Below, piece after piece: positions 16,477 through 24,494 of a stretch of DNA of 64,000 bases. The notes under the pieces were generated by a model. That model was not told the origin of the DNA, ran no database searches, and saw nothing but the letters and a program-made list of their open reading frames with translations. Origin of the DNA: Enterococcus sp. ZJ1622 (GTDB lineage Bacteria; Bacillota; Bacilli; Lactobacillales; Enterococcaceae); NCBI RefSeq assembly GCF_011038845.1, contig NZ_JAAKDW010000002.1:1-64000 (forward strand), written 5' to 3'. The first letter of the stretch is position 1, and each line of letters starts with the position of its first letter. A program made the translations under genes and the position numbers.

Positions 16477-18522
16477 TCATTCTCCTTTTAATATAGTGGC
16501 TTTTTCTTTTCTTTCCAAACGAGACAAGGTGAGAAAGATCATGCTCATCTCTAAGATAGAAAAAAGAATCAGGCTCTGGAACCAAACAAAAGGCGCATCC
16601 ATGAAATTCGTGTATAAAATCAATGCACCATATTGTATGAAAAACGGCAAGAAAATCATACGATAGGTTTTGATCATGGATATACCATTCAATCGCCAAA
16701 TCGTATATTTCTGCTTTTTGATCTTCAAAGAAATCAAGACCAGATAACCGATCATCGTGAGTAGCAAATAAAGAGCAAAGAGAATCTCCAGACTACGTCG
16801 TCTGATTTCACCAAGTTCTCTTTGAAAATCTACTTTTTTGATTTCTGAAAGCGGAGTGAGGACTGGATAATTGTCCAATAAATAGTTTTCTTCTAGTACT
16901 TTTCTGATCGGTTCGAAGGTTTTCTCGACCGATTGGGTGATAGGAACTTTGACTGGGTCGAAATATCCACCACCATTAATGATCTGACGGAGATTCCCCG
17001 CACTGTTGTTTCTCGTTTGGACTTCGATGACGTTCGGATAGTGAATGATCGTTTCTTCTGGATGAAATGTAGGAATCTCTTGTTTGGACCGGATGAGATA
17101 AAAATCAGCTTGTGATTCCTCCAGAAAGTAGCCATGCAAGCAATGTTCTTTGATTTCTTGGAACTGGCCTTCTAGTCTTTCTGGTACTAGAAAGACTCGC
17201 TGCGTTTCCTCAGGAGAGACCGCTATTTTTTGTCCAGTTGCGCTGATGATCGGATATTTTTGCAAATAATTGACATTCACACAAATACTGCGGTTGATCT
17301 CTTCTTCTTCCATAAAGTAACTGATTGTATCGATTAGTAGCATCCCATTTTCTTCCAGGTATTGATACAAGCGGTCTTGCTGGGCACTCAATACATTGTT
17401 TTCGATACTGATGACTTCATGATTGTTCTTCCCTGAATAGGTATTATAGAATACCGCATACTCAGAAAATTCATCTGGATAGCTAGGAGGAAGAAGCGAC
17501 AGATTGACCATCTCTACCAGAGGAAGGAGACTTGCCAAGCACCAGACAAATGCGATCGTCTTGAAGAAATAAAGCGAAAAAATAAAAGTTCTAGCATATG
17601 ATCTCCTATTGAGATTCTCAGCAAAAGAAGTGGTGCATAAGAAATAAACGATACATAGCAAACTAACGATCGAAACGGCAAAAAAAGCAGCTTGGTGGCT
17701 CATGTTCGAAAGAAAGATCGATGGGTCGAAAAGCAACTGGACGAAACAACACAGGCCGAACAGGAAAAGCAGATGCTTTATCAGGACTTTATATAAAATC
17801 GCCACACAAGAAAGCCCATTCAATCGAAGAATCGACAACTTTCTTGCATCATCGAATAGCCACAAAGCGGTGAATAACAGGAAGAAGACCAGACTGATAA
17901 AGATCAGATTTCTCACAGGTCGAAGATCAAGTGACATGATGGTCTCTGGGTAGTCTGTATATTGAAAATCATGGATCTTGAATGAAGGTTGGTAGAGTGC
18001 ATTATACTTAGTCATCAAGCTTTCGATGAATGCTGATACCTTCTCTGGATTTTGGGTCTCCACAAATTTCGTTGCTTCTTTAAAGGAAGGCAGCTCTGCC
18101 AATGGATGATTGTTGAACGTAGCATAATTGATCGTATAATGCTGAGTCGAAAGGTGCGTTGCTGAAGGTTGATTCAGCAATGTTCTCAAATCAAGTTCAG
18201 TAGAATAATAGTCGATCACGACTAGATCAACACGTGGATCAGGCTTTCCATTTGTGACTTTATAAGTTCCGTTCGTTTCGCGAAAAAGTACGTTCAAGTG
18301 CTCCGCTTCTGCTGTTTCGAGCAAAATGGCCAGATTTCTCGAAAAGTTTTGTCGATCGTCTTGGATCGTTCGAGGTAGATCGAACGATTGGTATTTTTCA
18401 GGGAGCGAATAGCTGTCGGTGATGATCCTTTCTTGTGTCATCTCTTGGACATAAAAGAAAATCACGAAGGAAAGGATGGAAAAAAGCACGTATACATTCA
18501 ACCGAATAAGTTTATTGTTCAT
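16477..18522 (-). CDS. bacteriocin-associated integral membrane protein (lactococcin 972 type)
   Basis: A 681-residue protein with one N-terminal membrane segment (about 10-27), a long extracytoplasmic domain, a cluster of segments about 205-350, a second extracytoplasmic domain, and a C-terminal cluster about 570-670 with a short basic tail. This FtsX/MacB-like layout and the gene order fit the bacteriocin-associated integral membrane (7TM immunity) family found with lactococcin 972-like precursors. It most likely partners the ATPase gene that follows. I start at ATG 18522, with AAAGGATC upstream; a longer frame begins inside the 18-bp inverted repeat and is unlikely. The split between export and immunity is not resolved for this family. 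Confidence 0.8.
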   Translation of the reverse strand: MNNKLIRLNVYVLFSILSFVIFFYVQEMTQERIITDSYSLPEKYQSFDLPRTIQDDRQNFSRNLAILLETAEAEHLNVLFRETNGTYKVTNGKPDPRVDLVVIDYYSTELDLRTLLNQPSATHLSTQHYTINYATFNNHPLAELPSFKEATKFVETQNPEKVSAFIESLMTKYNALYQPSFKIHDFQYTDYPETIMSLDLRPVRNLIFISLVFFLLFTALWLFDDARKLSILRLNGLSCVAILYKVLIKHLLFLFGLCCFVQLLFDPSIFLSNMSHQAAFFAVSIVSLLCIVYFLCTTSFAENLNRRSYARTFIFSLYFFKTIAFVWCLASLLPLVEMVNLSLLPPSYPDEFSEYAVFYNTYSGKNNHEVISIENNVLSAQQDRLYQYLEENGMLLIDTISYFMEEEEINRSICVNVNYLQKYPIISATGQKIAVSPEETQRVFLVPERLEGQFQEIKEHCLHGYFLEESQADFYLIRSKQEIPTFHPEETIIHYPNVIEVQTRNNSAGNLRQIINGGGYFDPVKVPITQSVEKTFEPIRKVLEENYLLDNYPVLTPLSEIKKVDFQRELGEIRRRSLEILFALYLLLTMIGYLVLISLKIKKQKYTIWRLNGISMIKTYRMIFLPFFIQYGALILYTNFMDAPFVWFQSLILFSILEMSMIFLTLSRLERKEKATILKGE

Positions 18523-18569
18523 GAAATGTGATCCTTTACTGTTAAAATTAGGCAGCGAATTTTTAATGA

Positions 18570-18587
18570 TGTCTGATGAAAACATCA
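18570..18587 (+). repeat. 18-bp inverted repeat, copy 1 (3' of bacteriocin gene)
   Basis: TGTCTGATGAAAACATCA, the exact reverse complement of 19103-19120. Each copy also contains a small palindrome, TGATG-AAAA-CATCA. It lies between the bacteriocin stop and the membrane protein start. Confidence 0.9.
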
Positions 18588-18611
18588 ATAGAATTACTTA
18601 GAGGTAACTAA

Positions 18612-19070
18612 TCACCAGCCGTAATATGCTAAGCCTGTGTGTTTGCTTTCACCTGTTACAATAGCATAGGCATACTTGTTTGCCCTAGCATAAACAGTTC
18701 GTCTATTGTTACCAACTACTGCTGTTGCATAGTGATAATAGTCATAATGATTGAAATTTGACCAAGCCTGTTTGGTCCCCCATGCTACTTTCGGCCAATT
18801 ATGCGTCCCGTATGTCCAGTGACCACGGTAGATATGGACAGAGCCTCTACTTTCTATAGGGGATTCCGCTGTAAGGGATGGATCTGTAGTACCAATCACT
18901 TTCCCATCGTCATCTAGAACGACTCCTCCTGATTTAGGCATGTCATCGGTTATCCGGACTTCATTGATTGGATCTGTTACTGTGTCAGCGTGTGCATCTA
19001 CTTGTACCAAAGTAGGGACGGTGCTTCCTAAAAGAAGGCTGATTTTAAAGATAGTTGTTATTTTTTTCAT
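18612..19070 (-). CDS. lactococcin 972 family bacteriocin precursor
   Basis: A 152-residue secreted precursor. The signal peptide (1-28: basic MKKITTIFK, hydrophobic core, AHA at the end) is followed by an acidic pro-like region (about 29-75) and an aromatic-rich C-terminal half. The latter has GHWTYGTHNWP, a run rich in Tyr/His (NHYDYYHYA), and ends in GLAYYGW. This is the pattern of lactococcin 972-like peptides, which bind lipid II and block septum formation. It is longer than lactococcin 972 because of the acidic segment. The start at 19070 follows AGAAAGGAAA. Downstream genes encode the matching membrane protein and ATPase. Activity and target range cannot be judged from sequence. Confidence 0.85.
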   Translation of the reverse strand: MKKITTIFKISLLLGSTVPTLVQVDAHADTVTDPINEVRITDDMPKSGGVVLDDDGKVIGTTDPSLTAESPIESRGSVHIYRGHWTYGTHNWPKVAWGTKQAWSNFNHYDYYHYATAVVGNNRRTVYARANKYAYAIVTGESKHTGLAYYGW

Positions 19071-19102
19071 ATCGCGTTTCCTTTCTGAGAGAATGGTATT
19101 GG

Positions 19103-19120
19103 TGATGTTTTCATCAGACA
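19103..19120 (+). repeat. 18-bp inverted repeat, copy 2 (5' of bacteriocin gene)
   Basis: TGATGTTTTCATCAGACA, perfect inverse of 18570-18587, in the 5' leader of the bacteriocin transcript, about 33 nt before its start codon. Confidence 0.9.
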
Positions 19121-19162
19121 ATCTTTATATTAAAGGAAAAGAATCCGTTTGCAAAGGGGCAA

Positions 19163-19180
19163 ATTTCCTAAATTTCCTAA
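19163..19180 (-). promoter_or_regulatory. tandem 9-bp repeats upstream of the bacteriocin promoter
   Basis: Two adjacent perfect copies, read TTAGGAAAT on the minus strand, lie just upstream of a possible promoter (TTGCAA, then about 17-18 nt, then AATATAAAG). Direct repeats at this position often bind response regulators. The promoter assignment is weak. Confidence 0.4.
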
Positions 19181-19252
19181 TTTTTCATTAAATTGATTTT
19201 GTTATGTTATTTAAAGCATACATCGCTTGTTTACGCTGACGAAGGAAAATGG

Positions 19253-19258
19253 TATGAT
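19253..19258 (+). promoter_or_regulatory. extended -10 box before pcp
   Basis: TATGAT preceded by TGG (TGn element at 19250-19252), 43 nt before the pcp start. No good -35 is seen at standard spacing. Confidence 0.5.
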
Positions 19259-19300
19259 AAGAGAACGATTAGTTAATGAAAGCTGACGGAGGAATAACAG

Positions 19301-19945
19301 ATGAAAGTACTAGTAACAGGTTTTGATCCATTTGGCGGAGACAAAGTGAATCCAGCCTATGAAGCAGTAAAGAAAATGCCGGATGAAATCAGTGGCGCTG
19401 AGATCATCAAAGTGGAAGTACCGACCGTATTCGAAAAAAGCGGCCAAGTAGTCAAAGAAGCAATCCAACAGCATCAACCGGATATCGTGATCTGTGTCGG
19501 TCAAGCAGGAGGACGTTCTGCGGTTTCTTTTGAACGCGTAGCCATCAATTTGGCAGAAGCAAGAATCCCTGATAACGAAGGTAACCAGCCTTTTGATACC
19601 GCTTTGGTAGAGGAGGGCCCAGCAGCGTATTTCACTTCTTTGCCAATCAAGGCAATGACGAAAAAGGTGCAGGAACAAGGGTTGCCAGCATATATCTCTT
19701 ATACAGCAGGAACTTTTGTCTGCAATGACATCATGTATCGTCTGCTGCATTTGATCGAAACAGAATTCCCAACTGTACGAGGCGGATTTATCCATGTCCC
19801 ATTTTCGCCAGATCAAGTGATCGATCGTCCAGTAGGAACACCATCTATGTCTTTAGAGGATATCGCCGCTTCATTGACCTATGCAGTGGAAGCAGCCGTA
19901 GAAAATAAAGAAGATATCGCCGGCAATGCCGGGACGACACACTAA
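19301..19945 (+). CDS. pcp: pyrrolidone-carboxylate (pyroglutamyl) peptidase
   Basis: A 214-residue cytosolic cysteine peptidase of family C15. The catalytic triad is readable: Glu78 in SFERVAIN, Cys141 in AGTFVCND and His165 in GGFIHVPF. It removes N-terminal pyroglutamate from peptides. Length is normal and CGGAGGAAT precedes the ATG. A hairpin terminator follows. In other Firmicutes, as I recall, pcp clusters with DUF969/DUF979; here the bacteriocin cassette on the other strand separates them. Confidence 0.95.
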   Translation: MKVLVTGFDPFGGDKVNPAYEAVKKMPDEISGAEIIKVEVPTVFEKSGQVVKEAIQQHQPDIVICVGQAGGRSAVSFERVAINLAEARIPDNEGNQPFDTALVEEGPAAYFTSLPIKAMTKKVQEQGLPAYISYTAGTFVCNDIMYRLLHLIETEFPTVRGGFIHVPFSPDQVIDRPVGTPSMSLEDIAASLTYAVEAAVENKEDIAGNAGTTH

Positions 19946-19961
19946 TTTAGCAAGAAAACAC

Positions 19962-19997
19962 GGCTGGTCGCTAACGATAGTTAGCTTCCAGCCTTTT
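19962..19997 (+). terminator. intrinsic terminator after pcp
   Basis: GGCTGG + GCTAAC pair with GTTAGC + CCAGCC (one 2-nt bulge on each side), loop GATA, then TTTT. It lies in the gap between pcp and the next gene. Confidence 0.85.
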
Positions 19998-20018
19998 ATC
20001 ATTAGGAAGGAAAGAAAC

Positions 20019-21308
20019 GTGGAAGAGTGGCAAGAAGTATTTGAAGAATGGTTTCCAAAAGAACTCAACAAAACCTATCCGATCAAAGTCTCGAAACAGT
20101 ATACAAGCAGTCAGCGGTGGGAAATCTACGAGAAACTGACGAAGGATCAGCGAGTGTTAGTGGACCGGTATCGTCGTTATCTGATCAATTCGCGCTTTAT
20201 GGAAGAGAATTATCTGGCAGCAACAGATTGGGTATTTTCAGATTTCAAGATCAATCCTTTTTTCCGTACAAAAAGGAGACAGCAAAAACTCTATTGTGAT
20301 TGTGGGAGAGAATTGAAGGTACAGTATATTGTAAAATCAGTAAAAACCGGCAAAACGTTAAAATTAGGGATCAATCATTTTGCAGAACATCTGCATGTCT
20401 CCCCAGCAATCGCCTCCTCGATCCATCAGGGAATGACGAAAGTCGACTTAGCGCTCGATGAACTATTATGGCTCAAACAGCAGAATATCGAATTTCCCGA
20501 ACGGCTATGGCAGGAATACTGTTTTGCGCTTTATCAGAACCGCCGTTTGAAAAATCCGTATCTTCCAGATGAAAAATTGGCAAAACGCGTAGCTGATTTT
20601 CGAAAAGCAAGGATGCCGATTTATTTAGCTGATCATCAAGCGTTGACGCAAGAAATCCGCCATATCGATCAGCAAATACAGAAACAGCCAAAAAAAAGCC
20701 GAGCAAAGAGAGAATTGTTCGATGATTTTTCTGATGAACTGACAAAAGACGTAGAAGCATTTCTGGCAAATTACCGTACTTTTTTACGGAAAGACTGGCA
20801 ATCGGTCTCATTTGACGGCAAAGAACATCAGTCGATGGCTTTTTTTGAGAATTTCCTCTCTCTCTTGAGAAAGACAAAACGTCAGCAGACGCCTGAGCAG
20901 CAAGCGAAGATGGAAACATACGCAAACAAACAGCGCTTTATCCAGCCGGCCATATATATGTACATTTGGAAACAATACTGTCGGTACGGATTCACGGAAG
21001 GATTTTTTGACAGTATCCCTCGTGTGATGCGAAATGGTTTCTTGAAGGTGCTTCGTAGGGAACAGCGAACGGAACAGCCAGACGAACAAAGAGGGAAAGA
21101 AGAGAAAAAACTGATCACACCAGAAATGTGGGGGCAGATCGCAGAGGATATACGAACCAAAAGCGTGCAGCAAGTAGTAACCAGATGGGAAGAAAAAAAG
21201 TATCGTTTTACGAACGAACAGAAACAGGCACTTGAACATTATCAAAAATTAGAGAAAGTTTTTCATTTAGACGAGGAAACAAAAACCTACTTGAAGGGAT
21301 TATTATAA
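20019..21308 (+). CDS. hypothetical protein, basic, 429 aa
   Basis: I do not recognise this family. The frame starts at GTG 20019, the best candidate because AGGAAGGAAAG lies just upstream; the longer frame overlaps pcp. The protein is soluble and strongly basic. It has one CDCGRELK motif near 96-103 inside a compact region that looks like a degenerate zinc-ribbon or C-x-C motif, a charged helical middle part (about 195-300), and a C-terminal EEKKLITPEMW segment. No signal peptide or membrane segment is seen. It is followed 7 nt later by a GAGGTTGTGACA hairpin and a long repeat unit. It might bind nucleic acid, but this is only inferred from charge. Confidence 0.75.
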   Translation: MEEWQEVFEEWFPKELNKTYPIKVSKQYTSSQRWEIYEKLTKDQRVLVDRYRRYLINSRFMEENYLAATDWVFSDFKINPFFRTKRRQQKLYCDCGRELKVQYIVKSVKTGKTLKLGINHFAEHLHVSPAIASSIHQGMTKVDLALDELLWLKQQNIEFPERLWQEYCFALYQNRRLKNPYLPDEKLAKRVADFRKARMPIYLADHQALTQEIRHIDQQIQKQPKKSRAKRELFDDFSDELTKDVEAFLANYRTFLRKDWQSVSFDGKEHQSMAFFENFLSLLRKTKRQQTPEQQAKMETYANKQRFIQPAIYMYIWKQYCRYGFTEGFFDSIPRVMRNGFLKVLRREQRTEQPDEQRGKEEKKLITPEMWGQIAEDIRTKSVQQVVTRWEEKKYRFTNEQKQALEHYQKLEKVFHLDEETKTYLKGLL

Positions 21309-21315
21309 AAAAGAA

Positions 21316-21346
21316 GAGGTTGTGACAAAAGGATTGTCACAACCTC
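21316..21346 (+). terminator. short GAGGTTGTGACA hairpin
   Basis: GAGGTTGTGACAA pairs perfectly with TTGTCACAACCTC around a 5-nt loop, 7 nt after the stop of the preceding gene. It shares its stem with the end of the long repeats and abuts unit R3. Confidence 0.8.
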
Positions 21347-21350
21347 ACAC

Positions 21351-21466
21351 ACGGTGTTCCAGAAGTAGCTTCTTCGAAAATAAGCCGGAATTTCACAAAA
21401 ATTTGAGAAGAAATTTTCGTCAATTCCGGCTTATTTCTTGAAGCTGCCCACTTCTGTCACAACCTC
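21351..21466 (-). repeat. palindromic repeat unit R3, own arm type
   Basis: Reverse orientation, with its GAGGTTGTGA end 5 nt beyond the pnuC stop. The stem AAATAAGCCGGAATT / AATTCCGGCTTATTT is nearly perfect, and the apex is a divergent form (TTGAGAAGAAATTTT on the plus strand). Confidence 0.9.
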
Positions 21467-21471
21467 TTCTT

Positions 21472-22221
21472 TTATACGTGTTGCTGTGTAGCGTAGTAAT
21501 CTTCTTCCATTTTCTGCATGCGTTCGCGTTCTTTTTTGTTATACCAAGGAGAAACGGTGAATGCCAGTACATCGTTGATCAAGTAGACTGAACTGTTGAC
21601 AAACATTGCTAGACTTGCAGAGCCGTGAGTGAATGAGATGTACCAGAGAACCATTTGAGCAAGTCCTGAAGCTAGCCACCAATAATATTGGTTGTTATAG
21701 CGCAAGAAGCTGATGACGCCAGCTGTCAAGCTGATCGAAAAGGCGATCGCATCTATCCAAGGACGAGGATCATCTGTATATGTTCCAATCAAGAAGCCTG
21801 ATACTAAGTAAACGAGAATGGTAGCAACGATAGCAATGAACCAGATTTTACCAGTAAATTTACGGATTTTTGAAGCCATATTATGGTTCCATTCTTTACT
21901 TAACAATACTGGGATATCCAACGTGATCATATAAGCGATCTGCTCACCGATGCTTAAATAGTTTTTAGCAGAAAAGCCGACAATTATAAAACAGATGGCA
22001 GACAAGATACCTAAAATACCATTGACCGATTTTGCCGCATTGATAGACAAAATACATAATACACCGAGTGTGGTACCAATAAAGGTGATAATAGAAAGCC
22101 ATGTGATCGGGCTATTGACTAAGGTCATCACCTGACAACCAAGGCTGAAAAAGAAAAGATAATAATTTTGCTGCGGCCAGCCTTTTAGCTGATGAGCTAA
22201 AAACTGAAAATATGACTTCAT
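21472..22221 (-). CDS. pnuC: PnuC-family nicotinamide riboside/mononucleotide transporter
   Basis: A 249-residue protein with about seven to eight membrane segments. The block FLRYNNQYYWWLASGLAQM (about 170-188) is characteristic of PnuC, whose conserved Trp/Asn residues line the substrate site. It facilitates uptake of nicotinamide riboside for NAD salvage, driven by intracellular phosphorylation. The start at 22221 follows GAAGGAGTC. It is monocistronic. A short palindrome CACTAAATGTAGTG lies 20 nt upstream and could be an operator, perhaps for a niacin-responsive repressor; this is unproven. Confidence 0.9.
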   Translation of the reverse strand: MKSYFQFLAHQLKGWPQQNYYLFFFSLGCQVMTLVNSPITWLSIITFIGTTLGVLCILSINAAKSVNGILGILSAICFIIVGFSAKNYLSIGEQIAYMITLDIPVLLSKEWNHNMASKIRKFTGKIWFIAIVATILVYLVSGFLIGTYTDDPRPWIDAIAFSISLTAGVISFLRYNNQYYWWLASGLAQMVLWYISFTHGSASLAMFVNSSVYLINDVLAFTVSPWYNKKERERMQKMEEDYYATQQHV

Positions 22222-22240
22222 GTATAAAGACTCCTTCAGG

Positions 22241-22254
22241 CACTAAATGTAGTG
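22241..22254. promoter_or_regulatory. palindrome upstream of pnuC
   Basis: CACTA-AATG-TAGTG, 20 nt before the pnuC start. A separate 9-bp inverted repeat, ATAACACAA (22268-22276) / TTGTGTTAT (22328-22336), lies further up. Either could be an operator; no regulator is identified. Confidence 0.35.
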
Positions 22255-22310
22255 TGTGCTGTATTTGATAACACAATCTATTGTATGCTTTTCAAAAAAA
22301 AAATCTAGTC

Positions 22311-22339
22311 TTTCAATTATAAATAATTTGTGTTATGAT
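22311..22339 (+). promoter_or_regulatory. promoter toward the VOC gene
   Basis: TTTCAA (22311-22316), 17-nt spacer, extended -10 with TG at 22331 and TATGAT (22334-22339). It predicts a leader of about 220 nt before the VOC gene. Confidence 0.5.
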
Positions 22340-22391
22340 ATTTTTCTGTTTGTTTTCTGGAAACTTCAAGCAGCTTACATTCATAAACAGC

Positions 22392-22440
22392 AAAAACAGG
22401 GGACATCACGTATTAACGCGGGAGGGTCTACCTGTTTTTT
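22392..22440 (+). promoter_or_regulatory. leader hairpin of unknown class before the VOC gene
   Basis: AAAAACAGG pairs with CCTGTTTTT around a 30-nt internal region containing GGAC/GTC and CACGTATTAACGCG, ending in six T. It looks like a terminator or attenuator with a large structured loop. It cannot be assigned to a riboswitch class by eye. The gap 22222-22569 otherwise holds only promoter elements. Confidence 0.45.
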
Positions 22441-22569
22441 GTGTTTTGCTTTCAATCAGAAAATGAAGAACAGTCTAATGCTTTTTTCTGCGTATTCCTT
22501 TACAATAATAGGAAAAGAAAAAACAATCAATTTAATAGAAGTAAATCAAATCGAAAGTGGAGTGAGTTT

Positions 22570-22950
22570 ATGAATTTATCAGCGATCCATCATGTAGCCA
22601 TCATTGTCTCAGATTATCAGAAATCTCGTCATTTTTATGTCGATCAATTGGGGTTCGAAGTGATACGCGAAAATTATCGAAAAGAAAGAAATGATTATAA
22701 ATTAGATCTGAAGCTAGGCGATTCGGAATTGGAGATCTTCGGGATCGCAGATGCGCCAAAGCGACTGAATTATCCAGAAGCTTGCGGGTTGCGCCATTTA
22801 GCTTTTAAAGTAGAAAATATCGAAGAAACGATCGCCGAACTCCATGCAAAAGGGATCGAAACAGAACCAGTCAGAGAAGATACCTTTACAGGAAAGAAAA
22901 TGACGTTTTTCTTTGATCCAGATGGTCTTCCTTTAGAATTACACGAATAG
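22570..22950 (+). CDS. VOC (glyoxalase I-like) family protein
   Basis: A 126-residue vicinal-oxygen-chelate protein. Metal ligands expected in this fold are visible: His in IHHVAIIV (His6 or His7), Glu in LELEIF-type strand (SELEIFG near 56), His in GLRHLAFKV (near 76) and Glu in LPLELHE at the C-terminus. It resembles the YaeR/GloA2 group of metal-dependent small lyases or hydrolases; the substrate is unknown. The start at 22570 is preceded by GGAGTGAG; a longer frame upstream is out of the transcript's logical coding region. Confidence 0.85.
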   Translation: MNLSAIHHVAIIVSDYQKSRHFYVDQLGFEVIRENYRKERNDYKLDLKLGDSELEIFGIADAPKRLNYPEACGLRHLAFKVENIEETIAELHAKGIETEPVREDTFTGKKMTFFFDPDGLPLELHE

Positions 22951-22955
22951 ACAGG

Positions 22956-22984
22956 CAAAAGTAACAAAATTGTCACTTTTTGTT
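22956..22984 (+). terminator. terminator after the VOC gene
   Basis: AAAAGTAACA / TGTCACTTTTT with one mismatch, followed by TGTTTATT. Confidence 0.6.
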
Positions 22985-23049
22985 TATTCCATTCGATTTT
23001 TTCAATAAATCTAACCTGTTATGCTAGAAAAAAAGATACAGGAGAAGAA

Positions 23050-23571
23050 ATGATGAAAAAATTAGTTTTCAGCGTAGCACTTGTCGCAGTGATCGGTATT
23101 ACCGGAAGTTTAGGGCTGTTGCATGCTGCCTTTCGACTTGATGATATCAGTGAACAGGAATACAGGGTCTCTTTAAAGGAAGCAACAGCTATTTTTGAAC
23201 AAGAATTCCATCAAAGTGAAGTAGAAAGCATCCAGTTTGCAGCGGAAAAAGAGACAGATAAGGTAACTAATGCAGCCTATGAATATTTATTTTTTTGTCC
23301 GGACAAAGTGATCGCCATCCATCCAACGACTGGAAAAACCGTTGCACGCACTTACGCCAAAAAGGAAAATAAAAATAACGAAATGATCGATGTGTCGGAA
23401 GCAGTCAAGTCAAAAAAACCGCAAACAGCAATGAAAGAAGCCATGACTGTTTGTGGTCGAAAGGACGCAAAAGCTGAGAATTGGGAAATGATCAAAAAAG
23501 GTGGGAAACTGTATTATCAAATCCAAGTAGCAGTAGACGACGAAGCAGAAAAAGTATTGATTTCTGCGTGA
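23050..23571 (+). CDS. membrane-anchored PepSY-domain protein
   Basis: A 173-residue protein with an N-terminal signal-anchor (about 4-27) and an extracytoplasmic part that looks like two PepSY-type units: VSLKEATAIFEQEF (about 41-54) through the first strand pair, and VSEAVKSKKPQTAMKEAM (about 117-134) through YYQIQVAVDD. PepSY proteins outside the cell are thought to restrain peptidases or sense wall state. No lipobox Cys follows the hydrophobic segment. A double ATG at 23050/23053 follows AGGAGAAG. Its partner is unknown. Confidence 0.7.
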   Translation: MMKKLVFSVALVAVIGITGSLGLLHAAFRLDDISEQEYRVSLKEATAIFEQEFHQSEVESIQFAAEKETDKVTNAAYEYLFFCPDKVIAIHPTTGKTVARTYAKKENKNNEMIDVSEAVKSKKPQTAMKEAMTVCGRKDAKAENWEMIKKGGKLYYQIQVAVDDEAEKVLISA

Positions 23572-23651
23572 TATAGGAGGGATATCGCTTCTCTTTTTTT
23601 CAATATAAGAGTAAGCTAAAGGGGTAAAAGACGAAAGGAAGTCGAGAAATC

Positions 23652-23831
23652 ATGGAAAAAATGAAGTGTCCTAATTGCGGTAAAAAATTCACGTATGAAG
23701 AAGTCAATAATGTCGTTGAACATGCTGATAAGGAAATGCCGGTTGTCTGCCCGTATTGCCGAACAGAAGCAGCAAGGATCGTTTCTCACGGCTACTTTGT
23801 CACACAAAAAATAGAAGATTATTTAAAATAA
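23652..23831 (+). CDS. small zinc-ribbon protein, 59 aa
   Basis: A short gene with two CxxC knuckles: KCPNCGKKF (Cys6, Cys9) and VCPYCRTEA (Cys33, Cys36), the pattern of a zinc ribbon. Start ATG 23652 has AAAGGAAG about 10 nt upstream; the frame is open for 59 codons and ends TTAAAATAA. Codon use resembles the neighbours. It lies between the PepSY gene and a GNAT gene, all on the plus strand. Function unknown. Confidence 0.7.
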   Translation: MEKMKCPNCGKKFTYEEVNNVVEHADKEMPVVCPYCRTEAARIVSHGYFVTQKIEDYLK

Positions 23832-23886
23832 CGATTTTGCGCTTTCCTTTTTTGCATGGTAGAATGAAGAAAAGGAGAGAGATAAG

Positions 23887-24453
23887 ATGATTCGTTTTGC
23901 AAGAAAAGAAGATGCTCCGGAAATCGCACCACTGATACTGGTTATTTTAAATGACATGGAATTGCCTTTCGTACAATCCTATGGTGAGAAGAAAACCTTA
24001 GAGATCCTAGAAGAGGCAATCGCTGATCCTGATTATCGCTATAGCTATACACGAGGTCTTGTGAATGAAATCGATGGGAAAGTAGCGGGGATCGCGTTTG
24101 GCTATACGGATGAAGAAGAACCAGTCATCGATGAACCTTTGACTGCAGTCTTAGCACAACACGGGATCGATACCGATATCCGGTTGTTCATAGACAAAGA
24201 AACATTCCCTAATGAGTGGTACTTGGATTCGATCAGTGTGGCAGAAAAATTCAGAGGACAGGGAATCGGGTCTGAATTATTGCAGGAACTGCCTAAACTG
24301 GCTGAAAAAGCGAATCGCAAGGTGATCGGTCTGAGTGTAGACGAAAAAAACCCTAAAGCAAAAAAACTATATGAACGCCACGGCTTCAAAGTCGTTGGAC
24401 AGCGTATGATCAGCGGCCATCTGTATGATCATATGCAAAAAGAGATCAATTAA
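23887..24453 (+). CDS. GNAT family N-acetyltransferase
   Basis: A 188-residue GNAT protein. The acetyl-CoA pyrophosphate loop FRGQGIGSELL lies at about 124-134, preceded by the strand LDSISVAEK and followed by the C-terminal KLYERHGFKVVG motif typical of the family. AAAGGAGAGAG precedes the ATG. The acceptor substrate (small molecule or protein N-terminus) cannot be told. It is closed by a bidirectional terminator shared with the convergent neighbour. Confidence 0.85.
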   Translation: MIRFARKEDAPEIAPLILVILNDMELPFVQSYGEKKTLEILEEAIADPDYRYSYTRGLVNEIDGKVAGIAFGYTDEEEPVIDEPLTAVLAQHGIDTDIRLFIDKETFPNEWYLDSISVAEKFRGQGIGSELLQELPKLAEKANRKVIGLSVDEKNPKAKKLYERHGFKVVGQRMISGHLYDHMQKEIN

Positions 24454-24494
24454 AAAATGTACTGAAAACGCAAGACGTTTTCAGTACATTTTTT
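24452..24494. terminator. bidirectional terminator
   Basis: AAAAAATGTACTGAAAACG pairs with CGTTTTCAGTACATTTTTT around a 5-nt loop, between convergent genes; it overlaps the stop codons of both. Confidence 0.95.
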
